From JAVBPP01 sp031549535 (GTDB lineage Bacteria > Bacillota > Clostridia > Oscillospirales > Acutalibacteraceae), in NCBI GenBank assembly GCA_031549535.1, contig JAVBPP010000110.1, positions 1 through 5,460 of the forward strand: a DNA stretch of 5,460 nucleotides, in the 5' to 3' direction. The position numbers and the translations under genes were made by a program. A model generated the notes under the pieces. It saw only the letters and a program-made list of their open reading frames with translations. It was not told the origin of the DNA and searched no databases. Positions within the stretch are counted from its first letter, which is position 1; every line of letters begins with the position of its first letter. Below, one piece after another: positions 1-4,839 of the stretch.

Positions 1-244
1 CCTGCAGTATCTCATTTGCTTTCTTTAATTCCTTGATTTCTTCCTCAAGTTCTTCTTCACGGCTTTTTTCCTGTCTTCTTGTTCCGCTTCCAACATGCGC
101 TCTCTCGCCATATCGGCTTCGTTTCTTTCGCCATTCTGATAACGTTTGATACGGGATTCCCAATTTGTTGGCTGCTGGGGCCAGACCTATCTCGTCTGAT
201 AGTTTCACTGCTTCTTCTTTAAAGTTGTTGTCATACTTTTGCAT
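1..244 (-). CDS. IS3-family transposase OrfA, N-terminal part (runs off the left edge)
   Basis: This partial frame encodes 81 residues with no stop before the window edge. It begins MQKYDNNFKEEAVKL and continues with a helix-turn-helix (about residues 10-40, including GLAPAANKLGIPYQTLSEW), the Tnp_1-like DNA-binding fold of IS3 OrfA proteins. A charged coiled-coil segment follows (about 62-81, EELEEEIKELKKANEIL), matching the leucine zipper through which OrfA and the OrfAB fusion dimerise. In this family OrfA binds the terminal repeats, and a programmed -1 frameshift past the zipper produces the OrfAB transposase with the DDE catalytic domain. That part lies outside the window. The ATG is preceded by GTGAGGA at a usable distance. 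It is oriented toward the left edge, away from the UroD-like gene. Whether the copy is intact cannot be judged. Confidence 0.85.
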   Translation of the reverse strand, partial: MQKYDNNFKEEAVKLSDEIGLAPAANKLGIPYQTLSEWRKKRSRYGERAHVGSGTRRQEKSREEELEEEIKELKKANEILQ

Positions 245-322
245 TTTCGCTTTCCTCACTTTTTTTCTATTCTATCACTTCTTTAGTGAGTTTTGCGACT
301 CTATTTTTATTGTAATACTCCA
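1..322 (-). mobile_element. IS3-family insertion sequence, partial (orfA-proximal end)
   Basis: The AT-rich left end carries the start of an IS3-type orfA on the minus strand, so only the upstream end of the element lies in the window and orfB would be beyond the left edge. The element's outer tip is inferred near position 322. On the minus strand it reads TGGAGTATTACAATAAAAAT and begins with the TG typical of IS3-family ends, about 78 bp before the orfA start, a normal distance. The matching inverted repeat and the target duplication cannot be seen because the other end is absent. The exact boundary is an inference; the family assignment of the contained gene is firm. Confidence 0.7.
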
Positions 323-341
323 TTTTATCTACGCTTTCTTT

Positions 342-356
342 GGATATTGGTATTAT
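342..356 (+). repeat. Inverted repeat flanking the UroD-like gene, left copy
   Basis: GGATATTGGTATTAT here is the reverse complement, with one mismatch in 15, of the sequence at 1463-1477. The two copies face each other across the UroD-like gene. They could be duplicated operator half-sites or the ends of an old mobile unit. The left copy sits only about 20 bp beyond the inferred IS3 tip. Confidence 0.45.
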
Positions 357-374
357 ACCCCCGCCCGGCAAACA

Positions 375-1442
375 TCACTTCGCTTTCCAAAGCTCCGTAA
401 CGCGCTTCACCAAATCGTCCGCATCCCCCTCACTGGGGGCGTTACCAAGGGAGAGGATGACCCCTTCGGGCTTTAGAATCTCCGCGAGAGCGGGCAGCTC
501 GGCGGGGCGTGCGTTCAGGTGCAGCATTTTGCCGGCGTCCTGAATTTTTCGCAGCACCTGTGGCCATTGGCTGACGGGGGCGTTGCCCTCGCCCGGCACC
601 CACTGAATGCCGTTGATGTTCGGCTGCGCAAGCAGGTCGTCCAACTGCGTGAGTGCGCCGGGGCCGTCCAGATGAAACAAATTGGCATCAAAATGCGCGG
701 TTTCCATTTGCAGCTCAGGCAAAATAAAGCGGCGAAAATCCGCGTTGGAGCACATGCAATTGAAGTCGCAGGAGGTGATGAACCATTTCCCCGGGTGCCA
801 CATACGCAGCCAGGCCGTGGTCCCCTCCTGATTTTTTGCGGTTATGGCCTCCAGCTCGTTGTAAAAATCCAGCAGAACGGGAAACAGCCTTTTTGGCATC
901 TCCTCTACGATTTCCGGGCAGTCATAGAGATCAAGGCAAAGCTCCTGCGGCCCCCGCAGGGAGACCAGGCAGTCCATGCCGGGGTGAATATCCGTAATGC
1001 CCACCAAAAAGTCGCCCCTCGCCTCCTCCACGGCCATTTGCGTGAGCTGAATTATTTTTTGCAGCCAGGGGTTGTTTTTGTCAAACGCAGGTGTAAAGGC
1101 GCTCCAATCCGTCACAGGATGGTCGCACCAGCTTGTCTGCAGGCCAAAGCTGATGTCGCAGCCGAGAATTGCACCAAAGATATCCGGCCCGAGATTCGGG
1201 TTATAAATCGGCAGCGCTTCGCCCGCAAAGTATTGGTTCTCAAGGCCGTTGCGCTGCGATTTGACTATGTATTCAAAATCCAGCCAGCTTTCCTCAATGG
1301 TTTCCGGCGTTTTCAGCTTATAGGGGTAGCTGGTTTTGCTCTTTTTGGAGCTAACCGTCACGAGCGGGCGGTCATGATTCTCCAGCGCCCAACAATCCAG
1401 ATAACGCTGTTTGACTTGCTCCCAGTCCGGCCTCAAGTTCAT
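375..1442 (-). CDS. Orphan uroporphyrinogen decarboxylase (UroD)-fold protein
   Basis: A complete 355-residue protein with the length and pattern of UroD/methylcobamide:CoM methyltransferase superfamily proteins found as orphan genes in gut Clostridia. Visible family blocks are an N-terminal W..VK.RY..CW..E..DRP segment (residues 7-26), GITDIHPGMDCLVSLRG (148-164), MWHPGKWF (214-221), FHLDGPGALTQLDDLL (256-271) and IQWVPGEG (279-286). The RQAGR-type N-terminal motif expected in true heme-pathway HemE is not visible, so a role in heme synthesis is unlikely. HLDGPG and the Cys cluster at 225-231 (CDFNCMC) may be part of a ligand or metal site, but the substrate is unknown; corrinoid-linked methyl transfer is one possibility. 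The ATG is chosen because AAAGAGG lies upstream and the N-terminal block starts at once. The gene appears monocistronic. No terminator hairpin is seen between its stop and the IS end, perhaps displaced by the insertion. Confidence 0.85.
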   Translation of the reverse strand: MNLRPDWEQVKQRYLDCWALENHDRPLVTVSSKKSKTSYPYKLKTPETIEESWLDFEYIVKSQRNGLENQYFAGEALPIYNPNLGPDIFGAILGCDISFGLQTSWCDHPVTDWSAFTPAFDKNNPWLQKIIQLTQMAVEEARGDFLVGITDIHPGMDCLVSLRGPQELCLDLYDCPEIVEEMPKRLFPVLLDFYNELEAITAKNQEGTTAWLRMWHPGKWFITSCDFNCMCSNADFRRFILPELQMETAHFDANLFHLDGPGALTQLDDLLAQPNINGIQWVPGEGNAPVSQWPQVLRKIQDAGKMLHLNARPAELPALAEILKPEGVILSLGNAPSEGDADDLVKRVTELWKAK

Positions 1443-1462
1443 AAAAAAGCCCTCTTTCTTTC

Positions 1463-1477
1463 ATAATACCAATCTCC
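1463..1477 (-). repeat. Inverted repeat flanking the UroD-like gene, right copy
   Basis: ATAATACCAATCTCC matches the reverse complement of 342-356 at 14 of 15 positions. It lies in the 5' leader of the UroD-like gene between the proposed start point and the ribosome binding site, where it could act as a secondary operator. Confidence 0.45.
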
Positions 1478-1493
1478 ATTAGAAAGCGTTGTA

Positions 1494-1506
1494 ATACCAT
1501 TGGTAT
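1494..1506. promoter_or_regulatory. Dyad operator candidate over the -10 of the UroD-like gene
   Basis: ATACCATTGGTAT is a perfect 6-1-6 inverted repeat that overlaps the proposed -10 hexamer and start point. A repressor bound here would block the polymerase. The half-site ATTGGTATT recurs at 1465-1473 (reverse orientation) in the leader and at 346-354 beyond the 3' end of the gene. Small dyads of this kind are common for GntR- or LacI-type regulators, but no such regulator is encoded in the window, so the protein is unknown. Confidence 0.45.
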
Positions 1507-1530
1507 AACATAGTCATCATAGCATTTCAA
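1502..1530 (-). promoter_or_regulatory. Promoter of the UroD-like gene
   Basis: On the minus strand TTGAAA (1525-1530) is followed after exactly 17 bp by TATACC (1502-1507), with TG one base upstream of the hexamer giving an extended -10. The start point would be near 1495, leaving a leader of about 50 nt before the ATG at 1442. Assigned from consensus match and position only. Confidence 0.55.
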
Positions 1531-1647
1531 AAGAAGGGTGTAAATAGGGAAGCTCCAAAAACCCTGTTTCGCTGAATTCTAGGGAAAGTTTTAGGAAAAA
1601 TGCCAGCGTTTCTTTGCGTTATTTTTGGTTTTTTATGCAAATAGCAA
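1531..1647. other. Intergenic stretch with no gene recognised
   Basis: This stretch lies between the divergent promoters of the UroD-like gene and the small peptide unit. It is AT-rich, with T-runs near 1620-1635. Only a weak dyad is visible (CCCT at about 1561-1564 with AGGG at about 1582-1585). I see no credible coding frame, RNA gene or terminator. Confidence 0.5.
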
Positions 1648-1676
1648 TTGATTTTTAAGAAAAGGCCTGTTATAAT
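1648..1676 (+). promoter_or_regulatory. Strong promoter of the small peptide transcript
   Basis: TTGATT (1648-1653) and a perfect TATAAT (1671-1676) are separated by exactly 17 bp. The predicted start is near 1683 and gives a leader of about 40 nt. This is one of the best housekeeping-type promoters in the window and points directly at the 25-codon ORF. Confidence 0.75.
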
Positions 1677-1680
1677 AACC

Positions 1681-1697
1681 TTGTATGTAATATACAA
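1681..1697. promoter_or_regulatory. Dyad operator candidate at the start point of the peptide transcript
   Basis: TTGTATGTAATATACAA is a near-perfect palindrome (7 of 8 pairs) beginning about 5 bp after the -10 and covering the predicted start site, a typical repressor position. It does not resemble the GTTTA-N6-TAAAC operators of the nearby blaI gene or the marR dyad, so neither local repressor is an obvious owner. PadR- or GntR/YtrA-type proteins often use such AT-rich dyads, but that is only a suggestion. Its right arm and the region to its left also form a weak minus-strand promoter match (ATACAA and GTTATA, 17 bp apart). Confidence 0.45.
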
Positions 1698-1724
1698 AAG
1701 AGGATTGATTTGGGAGGAACTAAT

Positions 1725-1802
1725 ATGAACGAATGGCTGAACTTTTTCATGCAAATGATTGTCTCTTACTTTGCTCCGTTTATTCGTTTTTTCCTAACTT
1801 AA
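1725..1802 (+). CDS. 25-residue hydrophobic, aromatic-rich small peptide
   Basis: This short frame runs ATG to TAA and encodes MNEWLNFFMQ, then MIVSYFAPFIRFFLT. It contains seven Phe plus Trp and Tyr, one acidic residue (E3) and one basic residue (R21), and it is hydrophobic enough to insert in or lie on a membrane. Support for real expression comes from its setting: TTGATT-17-TATAAT promoter, dyad at the start site, GGGAGG ribosome binding site 9 nt before the ATG and a strong terminator about 70 nt after the stop. No homologue is recognised. Possible roles are a type I toxin-like peptide, a small membrane regulator of a nearby protein, or a leader/sRNA with incidental translation. It converges on the blaI-M56 operon and shares its terminator. 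The same frame stays open for 20 codons after the TAA. Confidence 0.6.
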   Translation: MNEWLNFFMQMIVSYFAPFIRFFLT

Positions 1803-1870
1803 TGCCATGCAATCGGTGAAGCGTATCCGGCAAGACTGTTGGAGTATGTTGCGGTTTCTATGTAATTCAT

Positions 1871-1911
1871 AAAAAGTGGCGGGCGTAATCGTTTACGCTC
1901 GCCGCTTTTTT
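1871..1911. terminator. Bidirectional intrinsic terminator between the peptide unit and the M56 protease gene
   Basis: A hairpin of about 17 bp with a TCGT loop (arms about GTGGCGGGCGTAA and TTACGCTCGCCGC, with two G-T wobbles) is flanked by A5 on the left and T6 on the right. On the plus strand the T-run ends the small peptide transcript. On the minus strand the complementary T5 ends the blaI-M56 operon, whose stop is at 1928-1930. Both convergent units therefore use one terminator. Confidence 0.9.
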
Positions 1912-1927
1912 GTGGGAATGCAATGTG

Positions 1928-3412
1928 CTAAAATGTTACATATGCCCACGTCGTCATTTCAGATTGCGCCGCCGGCTTGGAAGCGAGCTCGGTTTCACCC
2001 CACAGGCGCAGTGTTGCCTTCAGTTTCTTCTGCAGCAGGCGTTCCAGCGTTCCTGCGTCAAAGGCGAGGCATTTCACTGCCAGGCCGTAAATAGGCTTGC
2101 CTAAAACAGGCAGGATGCAATATTCCCGGATGGAGCTGACATAGTCGCTGCCGTTCGATGCTTCCTCGGCCCTGATAAACGTCAGGGCACCGCGTTCCCC
2201 CTCCCGATAGGTCAAAGCACAGGGGGTAATTCCGCCGGTAGCCGGCACCAAGCTATTGTTTTCCGGCCGGAAAAATTGGTATGCTGTTGTTACAAATACG
2301 GTTACAAAATCCGCTTCCCGATATACCGCGTGAATCTTTGAGGCGGTGAGCAGAACACTTTCATCCTTCCCGTATTCGGTCCGGTACTGTTCCCGGTAGC
2401 GGCTATATTCTGTGCTGTCAACAATTGCAAGCAGGCTGCTTTCCGGCGTTTGCAGCGCATACGCGGAAAAGAACGGGTTGACTGCCAGCGTCAGCATGCC
2501 GGCTGCAAGCAACACGATTGCCAGAGCCTTACCCCAAAGCCTTGCGGGCCGGTAACGCATCACACGCCGAATGCGTGCCTTTACGCCGCTTTCCCCAAAG
2601 GCCAGCGGAATGGATATGCCTGCGCGCCGGGCGGAAAGGGTGAGCATCACCGTGCTGTATGCTTTTCGCATGTCCGCTCCCGCTCGTTGTAGAATCGCCT
2701 CGTCACAGGAGCTTTCCATATCTCGAATGAGCAGAAAGAAACACAGCCAAATCAGCGGGTTAAACCAATGTGCACACAAGGCGAGGTAAAAGCAGAGCTT
2801 CACCCAGTTATCCCTTCGGCGGATATGCAACCGCTCATGCTGCAGCACACAATCCAGGCTCTCGCCGGAAAGGTTCAGCGGGATATAAATTTTTGGCTTA
2901 AAAAAGCCCAAGACAAACGGGGTTGCAACGCGGTCGCTTTCATAGATGTTTTCCCGCAGCAAAACCGCAGCACTCACCCGCTTTTTCAGGTGCAGATAGG
3001 AAAACAACGCATACCCCAGCATTGCCGCCGCGCCCACAATCCAAAGCAACGTAAACAGATGCTTCCATATCAGCTCCGGGTACAGCGGGTCGCCAAAAAA
3101 CCTGGCAGTGATGCTGTCCATGTGCCCGGCTGCCCACGCATGGGTGGCATTTGTTGTTTCCAACAGCCGCTCATTGACAGTTTCGTCCAACCACTGTACG
3201 CTGCCCGCCAAACCCTGGGGAACGGGTTTTTCTACCGAGAACGGCAAAAAGCGAAACAGGCTGGAAAAGGAAACGGGGATAGCCATCCGAAACAACAGAA
3301 CAAACCAAAGATAATAGCTATATTGCTTCGGCGCTCTTTGTAATAAGGCGCGCAGCAATAAAACCGCAAGCGCCGTGTACCCGGCGGCAAAGCTAAGCTG
3401 CCATACATTCAT
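1928..3412 (-). CDS. M56-family membrane metalloprotease, BlaR1/MecR1-type signal transducer
   Basis: A 494-residue integral membrane protein of the BlaR1/MecR1 (M56) family. Likely membrane segments are near residues 5-24, 32-52, 117-141, 205-228 and 294-312. The zinc protease signature HERLH (192-196) is present, preceded by FVLGFFKPKIYIP (166-178) and followed by NPLIW (218-222) and DMESSCDE (231-238), whose E233 is the likely third zinc ligand. In characterised relatives, ligand binding outside the cell activates the cytoplasmic protease, which leads to cleavage of the BlaI repressor. Here the part after the last membrane segment (about 313-494) is shorter than the BlaR1 penicillin-binding domain and shows no convincing SxxK/KTG set, so the signal is probably not a beta-lactam. 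Its start overlaps the end of the repressor gene by 4 bp, implying translational coupling. Confidence 0.9.
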   Translation of the reverse strand: MNVWQLSFAAGYTALAVLLLRALLQRAPKQYSYYLWFVLLFRMAIPVSFSSLFRFLPFSVEKPVPQGLAGSVQWLDETVNERLLETTNATHAWAAGHMDSITARFFGDPLYPELIWKHLFTLLWIVGAAAMLGYALFSYLHLKKRVSAAVLLRENIYESDRVATPFVLGFFKPKIYIPLNLSGESLDCVLQHERLHIRRRDNWVKLCFYLALCAHWFNPLIWLCFFLLIRDMESSCDEAILQRAGADMRKAYSTVMLTLSARRAGISIPLAFGESGVKARIRRVMRYRPARLWGKALAIVLLAAGMLTLAVNPFFSAYALQTPESSLLAIVDSTEYSRYREQYRTEYGKDESVLLTASKIHAVYREADFVTVFVTTAYQFFRPENNSLVPATGGITPCALTYREGERGALTFIRAEEASNGSDYVSSIREYCILPVLGKPIYGLAVKCLAFDAGTLERLLQKKLKATLRLWGETELASKPAAQSEMTTWAYVTF

Positions 3413-3768
3413 TCCGACGCCTCCTCAATCATTTTTTGAATTTCCAGCGCGTCTTGTTTTGTCAGCTTCTTACCCTGCAAAAAGGCGGAGAGGAAGGCCG
3501 GCAGGGAGCCGTCAAAGCTTTTTTCCAGCAGTGCTTCGCCTTCATAGCGCCCGATTTGTTCCCGCGTGACCAGCGCAGTGACAGTGGCATTTTCGCTTTG
3601 CAAAATCCTGCGCTCGCATAGCTTGCGCAGCATGGTATAGGTCGTTGGCTTTTTCCAACCAAGCGTTTCGGCACAAACCCTGCACAGCGCGGTGGAATTG
3701 ACCGGCTCATGCTCCCAGATGATGCAGAGCAAGCGGTACTCTGCGTCAAACAACTTGTAATGTTCCAT
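3409..3768 (-). CDS. BlaI/MecI/CopY-family transcriptional repressor
   Basis: A 119-residue winged-helix repressor of the usual family length. The N-terminal DNA-binding domain (about 1-70) includes LFDAEYRLLCIIWEHEPVNS and the recognition helix region WKKPTTYTMLRKLCERRIL (38-55), which matches the W..TTV.T.L.RL pattern of BlaI/MecI. The C-terminal dimerisation part contains FDGSLPAFLSAF (85-96), the segment near which family members are cut on induction. The ATG follows a GGGGG-type ribosome binding site about 8 nt upstream. It is the first gene of an operon with the M56 protease. Two mirror-image dyads over its own promoter indicate autorepression. No resistance gene is attached, so other targets must lie elsewhere or be this operon alone. 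Confidence 0.93.
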   Translation of the reverse strand: MEHYKLFDAEYRLLCIIWEHEPVNSTALCRVCAETLGWKKPTTYTMLRKLCERRILQSENATVTALVTREQIGRYEGEALLEKSFDGSLPAFLSAFLQGKKLTKQDALEIQKMIEEASE

Positions 3769-3792
3769 TGAAAATCCCCCTTTCAGTACAAC

Positions 3793-3840
3793 AGGTTTAC
3801 TGCGATAAACCTTACGATTTTAGTTTATCGCAGTAAACCT
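3793..3840. promoter_or_regulatory. Paired BlaI-type operators
   Basis: AGGTTTACTGCGATAAAC (3793-3810) and its exact reverse complement (3823-3840) are separated by 12 bp. Each arm is itself a dyad, GTTTA-N6-TAAAC, so the region offers two operators in mirror image. The right one overlaps the promoter spacer and -10, and the left one covers the early transcribed region. This fits tight autorepression by two repressor dimers. The half-site differs from the classic TACA/TGTA of staphylococcal BlaI/MecI. In the transcript the left arm lies in the leader. Confidence 0.85.
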
Positions 3841-3850
3841 AATTTGTCAA
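3822..3850 (-). promoter_or_regulatory. Promoter of the blaI-M56 operon
   Basis: On the minus strand a consensus TTGACA (3845-3850) is followed after 17 bp by TAAACT (3822-3827). The start point would be near 3815, about 47 nt before the blaI ATG. The right-hand operator arm fills most of the spacer and touches the -10. Confidence 0.8.
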
Positions 3851-3861
3851 GGGGGAAATTA

Positions 3862-4019
3862 ATACTAATTCCAAGTGGAAAACTCGAATAGATTTGCGTG
3901 GATTTTTCGCGTTGTGCGCGGCGGACGACGCTGCTTTACTGTCGTAAAGCAAGGAGGACAACAAAGCACAGCGCGAAAAAGACCGCAAAGATATCGAGAT
4001 TTCTACTTGGAATTAGTAT
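3862..4019. repeat. 158-bp imperfect palindromic (MITE-like) element
   Basis: The ends are a perfect 15-bp inverted repeat, ATACTAATTCCAAGT (3862-3876) and ACTTGGAATTAGTAT (4005-4019). The interior stays self-complementary in blocks (TTTTTCGCGTTGTG against CACAGCGCGAAAAA) up to a central hairpin GCTTTAC-TGTC-GTAAAGC (3933-3950). It has no coding frame and fills the gap between the blaI promoter and the split-barrel gene. This structure is that of a non-autonomous miniature transposable element or a REP/BIME-like structured repeat. A TA target dinucleotide at the ends would fit IS630/Tc1-type mobilisation, but that is inference. If transcribed it would form a long hairpin and could end or stabilise the upstream mRNA. 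Confidence 0.8.
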
Positions 4020-4036
4020 AATATTTTATAGGCGCT

Positions 4037-4432
4037 CTATAATCTATAAGTTCGCGGCGGGGTGTCGTCAGCCGTGAAACGCAGCACGCAGTAGTCCGGG
4101 TCTGTTATGCCTTGGGGGTAATATTGCGTGTCGCCCTTTTTCCACAATGCTTCTTTGAGTGCCGCGTCATGCAGCACCTCCACCCGCCCTCTGAGCATAA
4201 CGCCTTTGAAAAACAGCGGGCTGCAAAAATACAGGCAGGCTTTCGGGTTCTGCTGAAATTGCTTTACACGCAGGGAGGAAGTGTTTGTGGAAAAATAAAA
4301 AACGTTCCCGTCCACAATTTTTCTGGGAGCCAGCATGGCTTTGCTGTTCGGGAAACCGTCTGCGTCTATGGAGCTGAGAAACGAAAACCTGCGTTTGGAG
4401 ATGAAGCGCTGGATGTTTTGCTTCAGTGGCAT
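4037..4432 (-). CDS. Pyridoxamine 5'-phosphate oxidase-like (FMN-binding split-barrel) protein
   Basis: A 131-residue protein of the general-stress-protein-26-like branch of the PNPOx split-barrel superfamily. Recognisable parts are FSFLSSIDADGFPNSKAML (16-34), the strand and turn VFYFSTNTSSLRVKQF (44-59) expected to contact the flavin phosphate, NPKACLYF (62-69) and DPDYCVLRFTA (111-121). Members bind FMN or related cofactors and reduce or sequester small molecules; the substrate here is unknown. It is last in a marR-led operon, starting 4 nt after the stop of the upstream remnant, whose final codons hold its AGGGGG ribosome binding site, so translation is probably coupled. The C-terminus ends at PPRTYRL, about 8-10 residues earlier than typical relatives that finish with a YY..LK...FEI-like segment, and the palindromic element begins 17 bp beyond. 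It may be slightly truncated. Confidence 0.88.
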   Translation of the reverse strand: MPLKQNIQRFISKRRFSFLSSIDADGFPNSKAMLAPRKIVDGNVFYFSTNTSSLRVKQFQQNPKACLYFCSPLFFKGVMLRGRVEVLHDAALKEALWKKGDTQYYPQGITDPDYCVLRFTADDTPPRTYRL

Positions 4433-4436
4433 ATCT

Positions 4437-4838
4437 CTACCCCCTTCGGTATGCGGTATGCTGCACAGGGTCGAGAACCTCCCAAGAGGCCTCGCCTGTG
4501 AACTTGTAAACGACTATCTCGGAAGGCTCGCACCGAATGACAACATCCTCCTCGGTCGGCGGGTAGAGGCCTCCCAAATGCGGAAACTTCGCGTTATAGA
4601 TTTTTTGATAGTCCGGATTGGCACTTGGATTTCCGCAATCCGTGGCGGTGGCCTTGATTTGTATGTTCCCGATTGCAAGCGCCACCTGTGGGTTGGCACG
4701 AAGCTGCGCGTATTTCTGGCTCTTGTTGCTTGTTCCAAAGTAGTTAATTTTGCGGGTCGAAATGCTTGGATGTATGGAATTTTGACACGCAAAATTTTTA
4801 CTACTGTTTGGTGCAGGAGTAATATTACTCCCTTCTAT
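4437..4838 (-). pseudogene. 5'-truncated split-barrel (PNPOx-like) flavoprotein remnant
   Basis: From about position 4757 down to the TAG at 4437-4439 the frame reads like the body and C-terminus of another PNPOx-like protein: KINYFGTSNKSQKYAQLRAN, then PQVALAIGNIQIKATA, ending EASWEVLDPVQHTAYRRG. Relatives have about 35 more N-terminal residues, including an ATS...RVTAR-type first strand pair, but this is missing. After the marR stop (4840-4842) the frame contains no ATG, GTG or TTG. Upstream it is open only through marR in another frame, so any canonical start would lie inside marR. The nearest is a TTG at 4884-4886, and the residues it would add show no family resemblance. The simplest reading is a gene that lost its 5' end by deletion while keeping its place in the operon. 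A fused or unusual start is the alternative. Confidence 0.65.
4816..4831. repeat. Perfect 16-bp palindrome after marR
   Basis: GGAGTAATATTACTCC is an uninterrupted palindrome 9 bp past the marR stop codon, at the point where the flavoprotein remnant would be expected to start. With no loop it is a poor RNA hairpin and not a terminator, so a protein-binding dyad or a deletion/insertion scar is more likely. Confidence 0.5.
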
Positions 4839-4839
4839 T

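Noticed and set aside
165..476. Plus-strand frame of 103 codons with a hydrophobic stretch
   Set aside because: It crosses from the antisense of IS orfA through the IS end into the 3' end of the UroD-like gene. The hydrophobic run comes from T-rich IS DNA.
375..1442. Calling the UroD-fold gene hemE
   Set aside because: The heme-pathway N-terminal signature is not visible, no heme genes are nearby, and the sequence matches orphan UroD-like proteins better.
519..1466. Long plus-strand open frame (315 codons)
   Set aside because: It is antisense to the UroD-like gene, which has clear family motifs and a ribosome binding site. The plus-strand product is basic, low in motif content and resembles no family.
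1560..1590. Possible terminator hairpin (CCCT/AGGG with nearby T-run)
   Set aside because: Only four base pairs with a loop of about 17 nt, and no gene that needs termination there.
1527..1754. Minus-strand frame of 75 codons
   Set aside because: It runs through the promoter and start of the peptide unit and has no good ribosome binding site, no family resemblance and low-complexity composition.
1807..1872. Second tiny ORF (21 codons) downstream of the peptide
   Set aside because: There is no ribosome binding site before the ATG and the frame ends inside the terminator stem.
2768..3343. Plus-strand open frame of 191 codons
   Set aside because: It is a shadow of the M56 protease gene on the other strand, with no ribosome binding site or recognisable domain.
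3862..4019. CRISPR or riboswitch interpretation of the palindromic region
   Set aside because: There are no regularly spaced direct repeats, and the near-symmetric whole-length palindrome fits a mobile or structured repeat rather than an aptamer.
4514..4792. Minus-strand frame of 92 codons overlapping the flavoprotein remnant
   Set aside because: It is out of frame with the recognisable split-barrel sequence and encodes an Arg/Pro/Thr-rich product without motifs.
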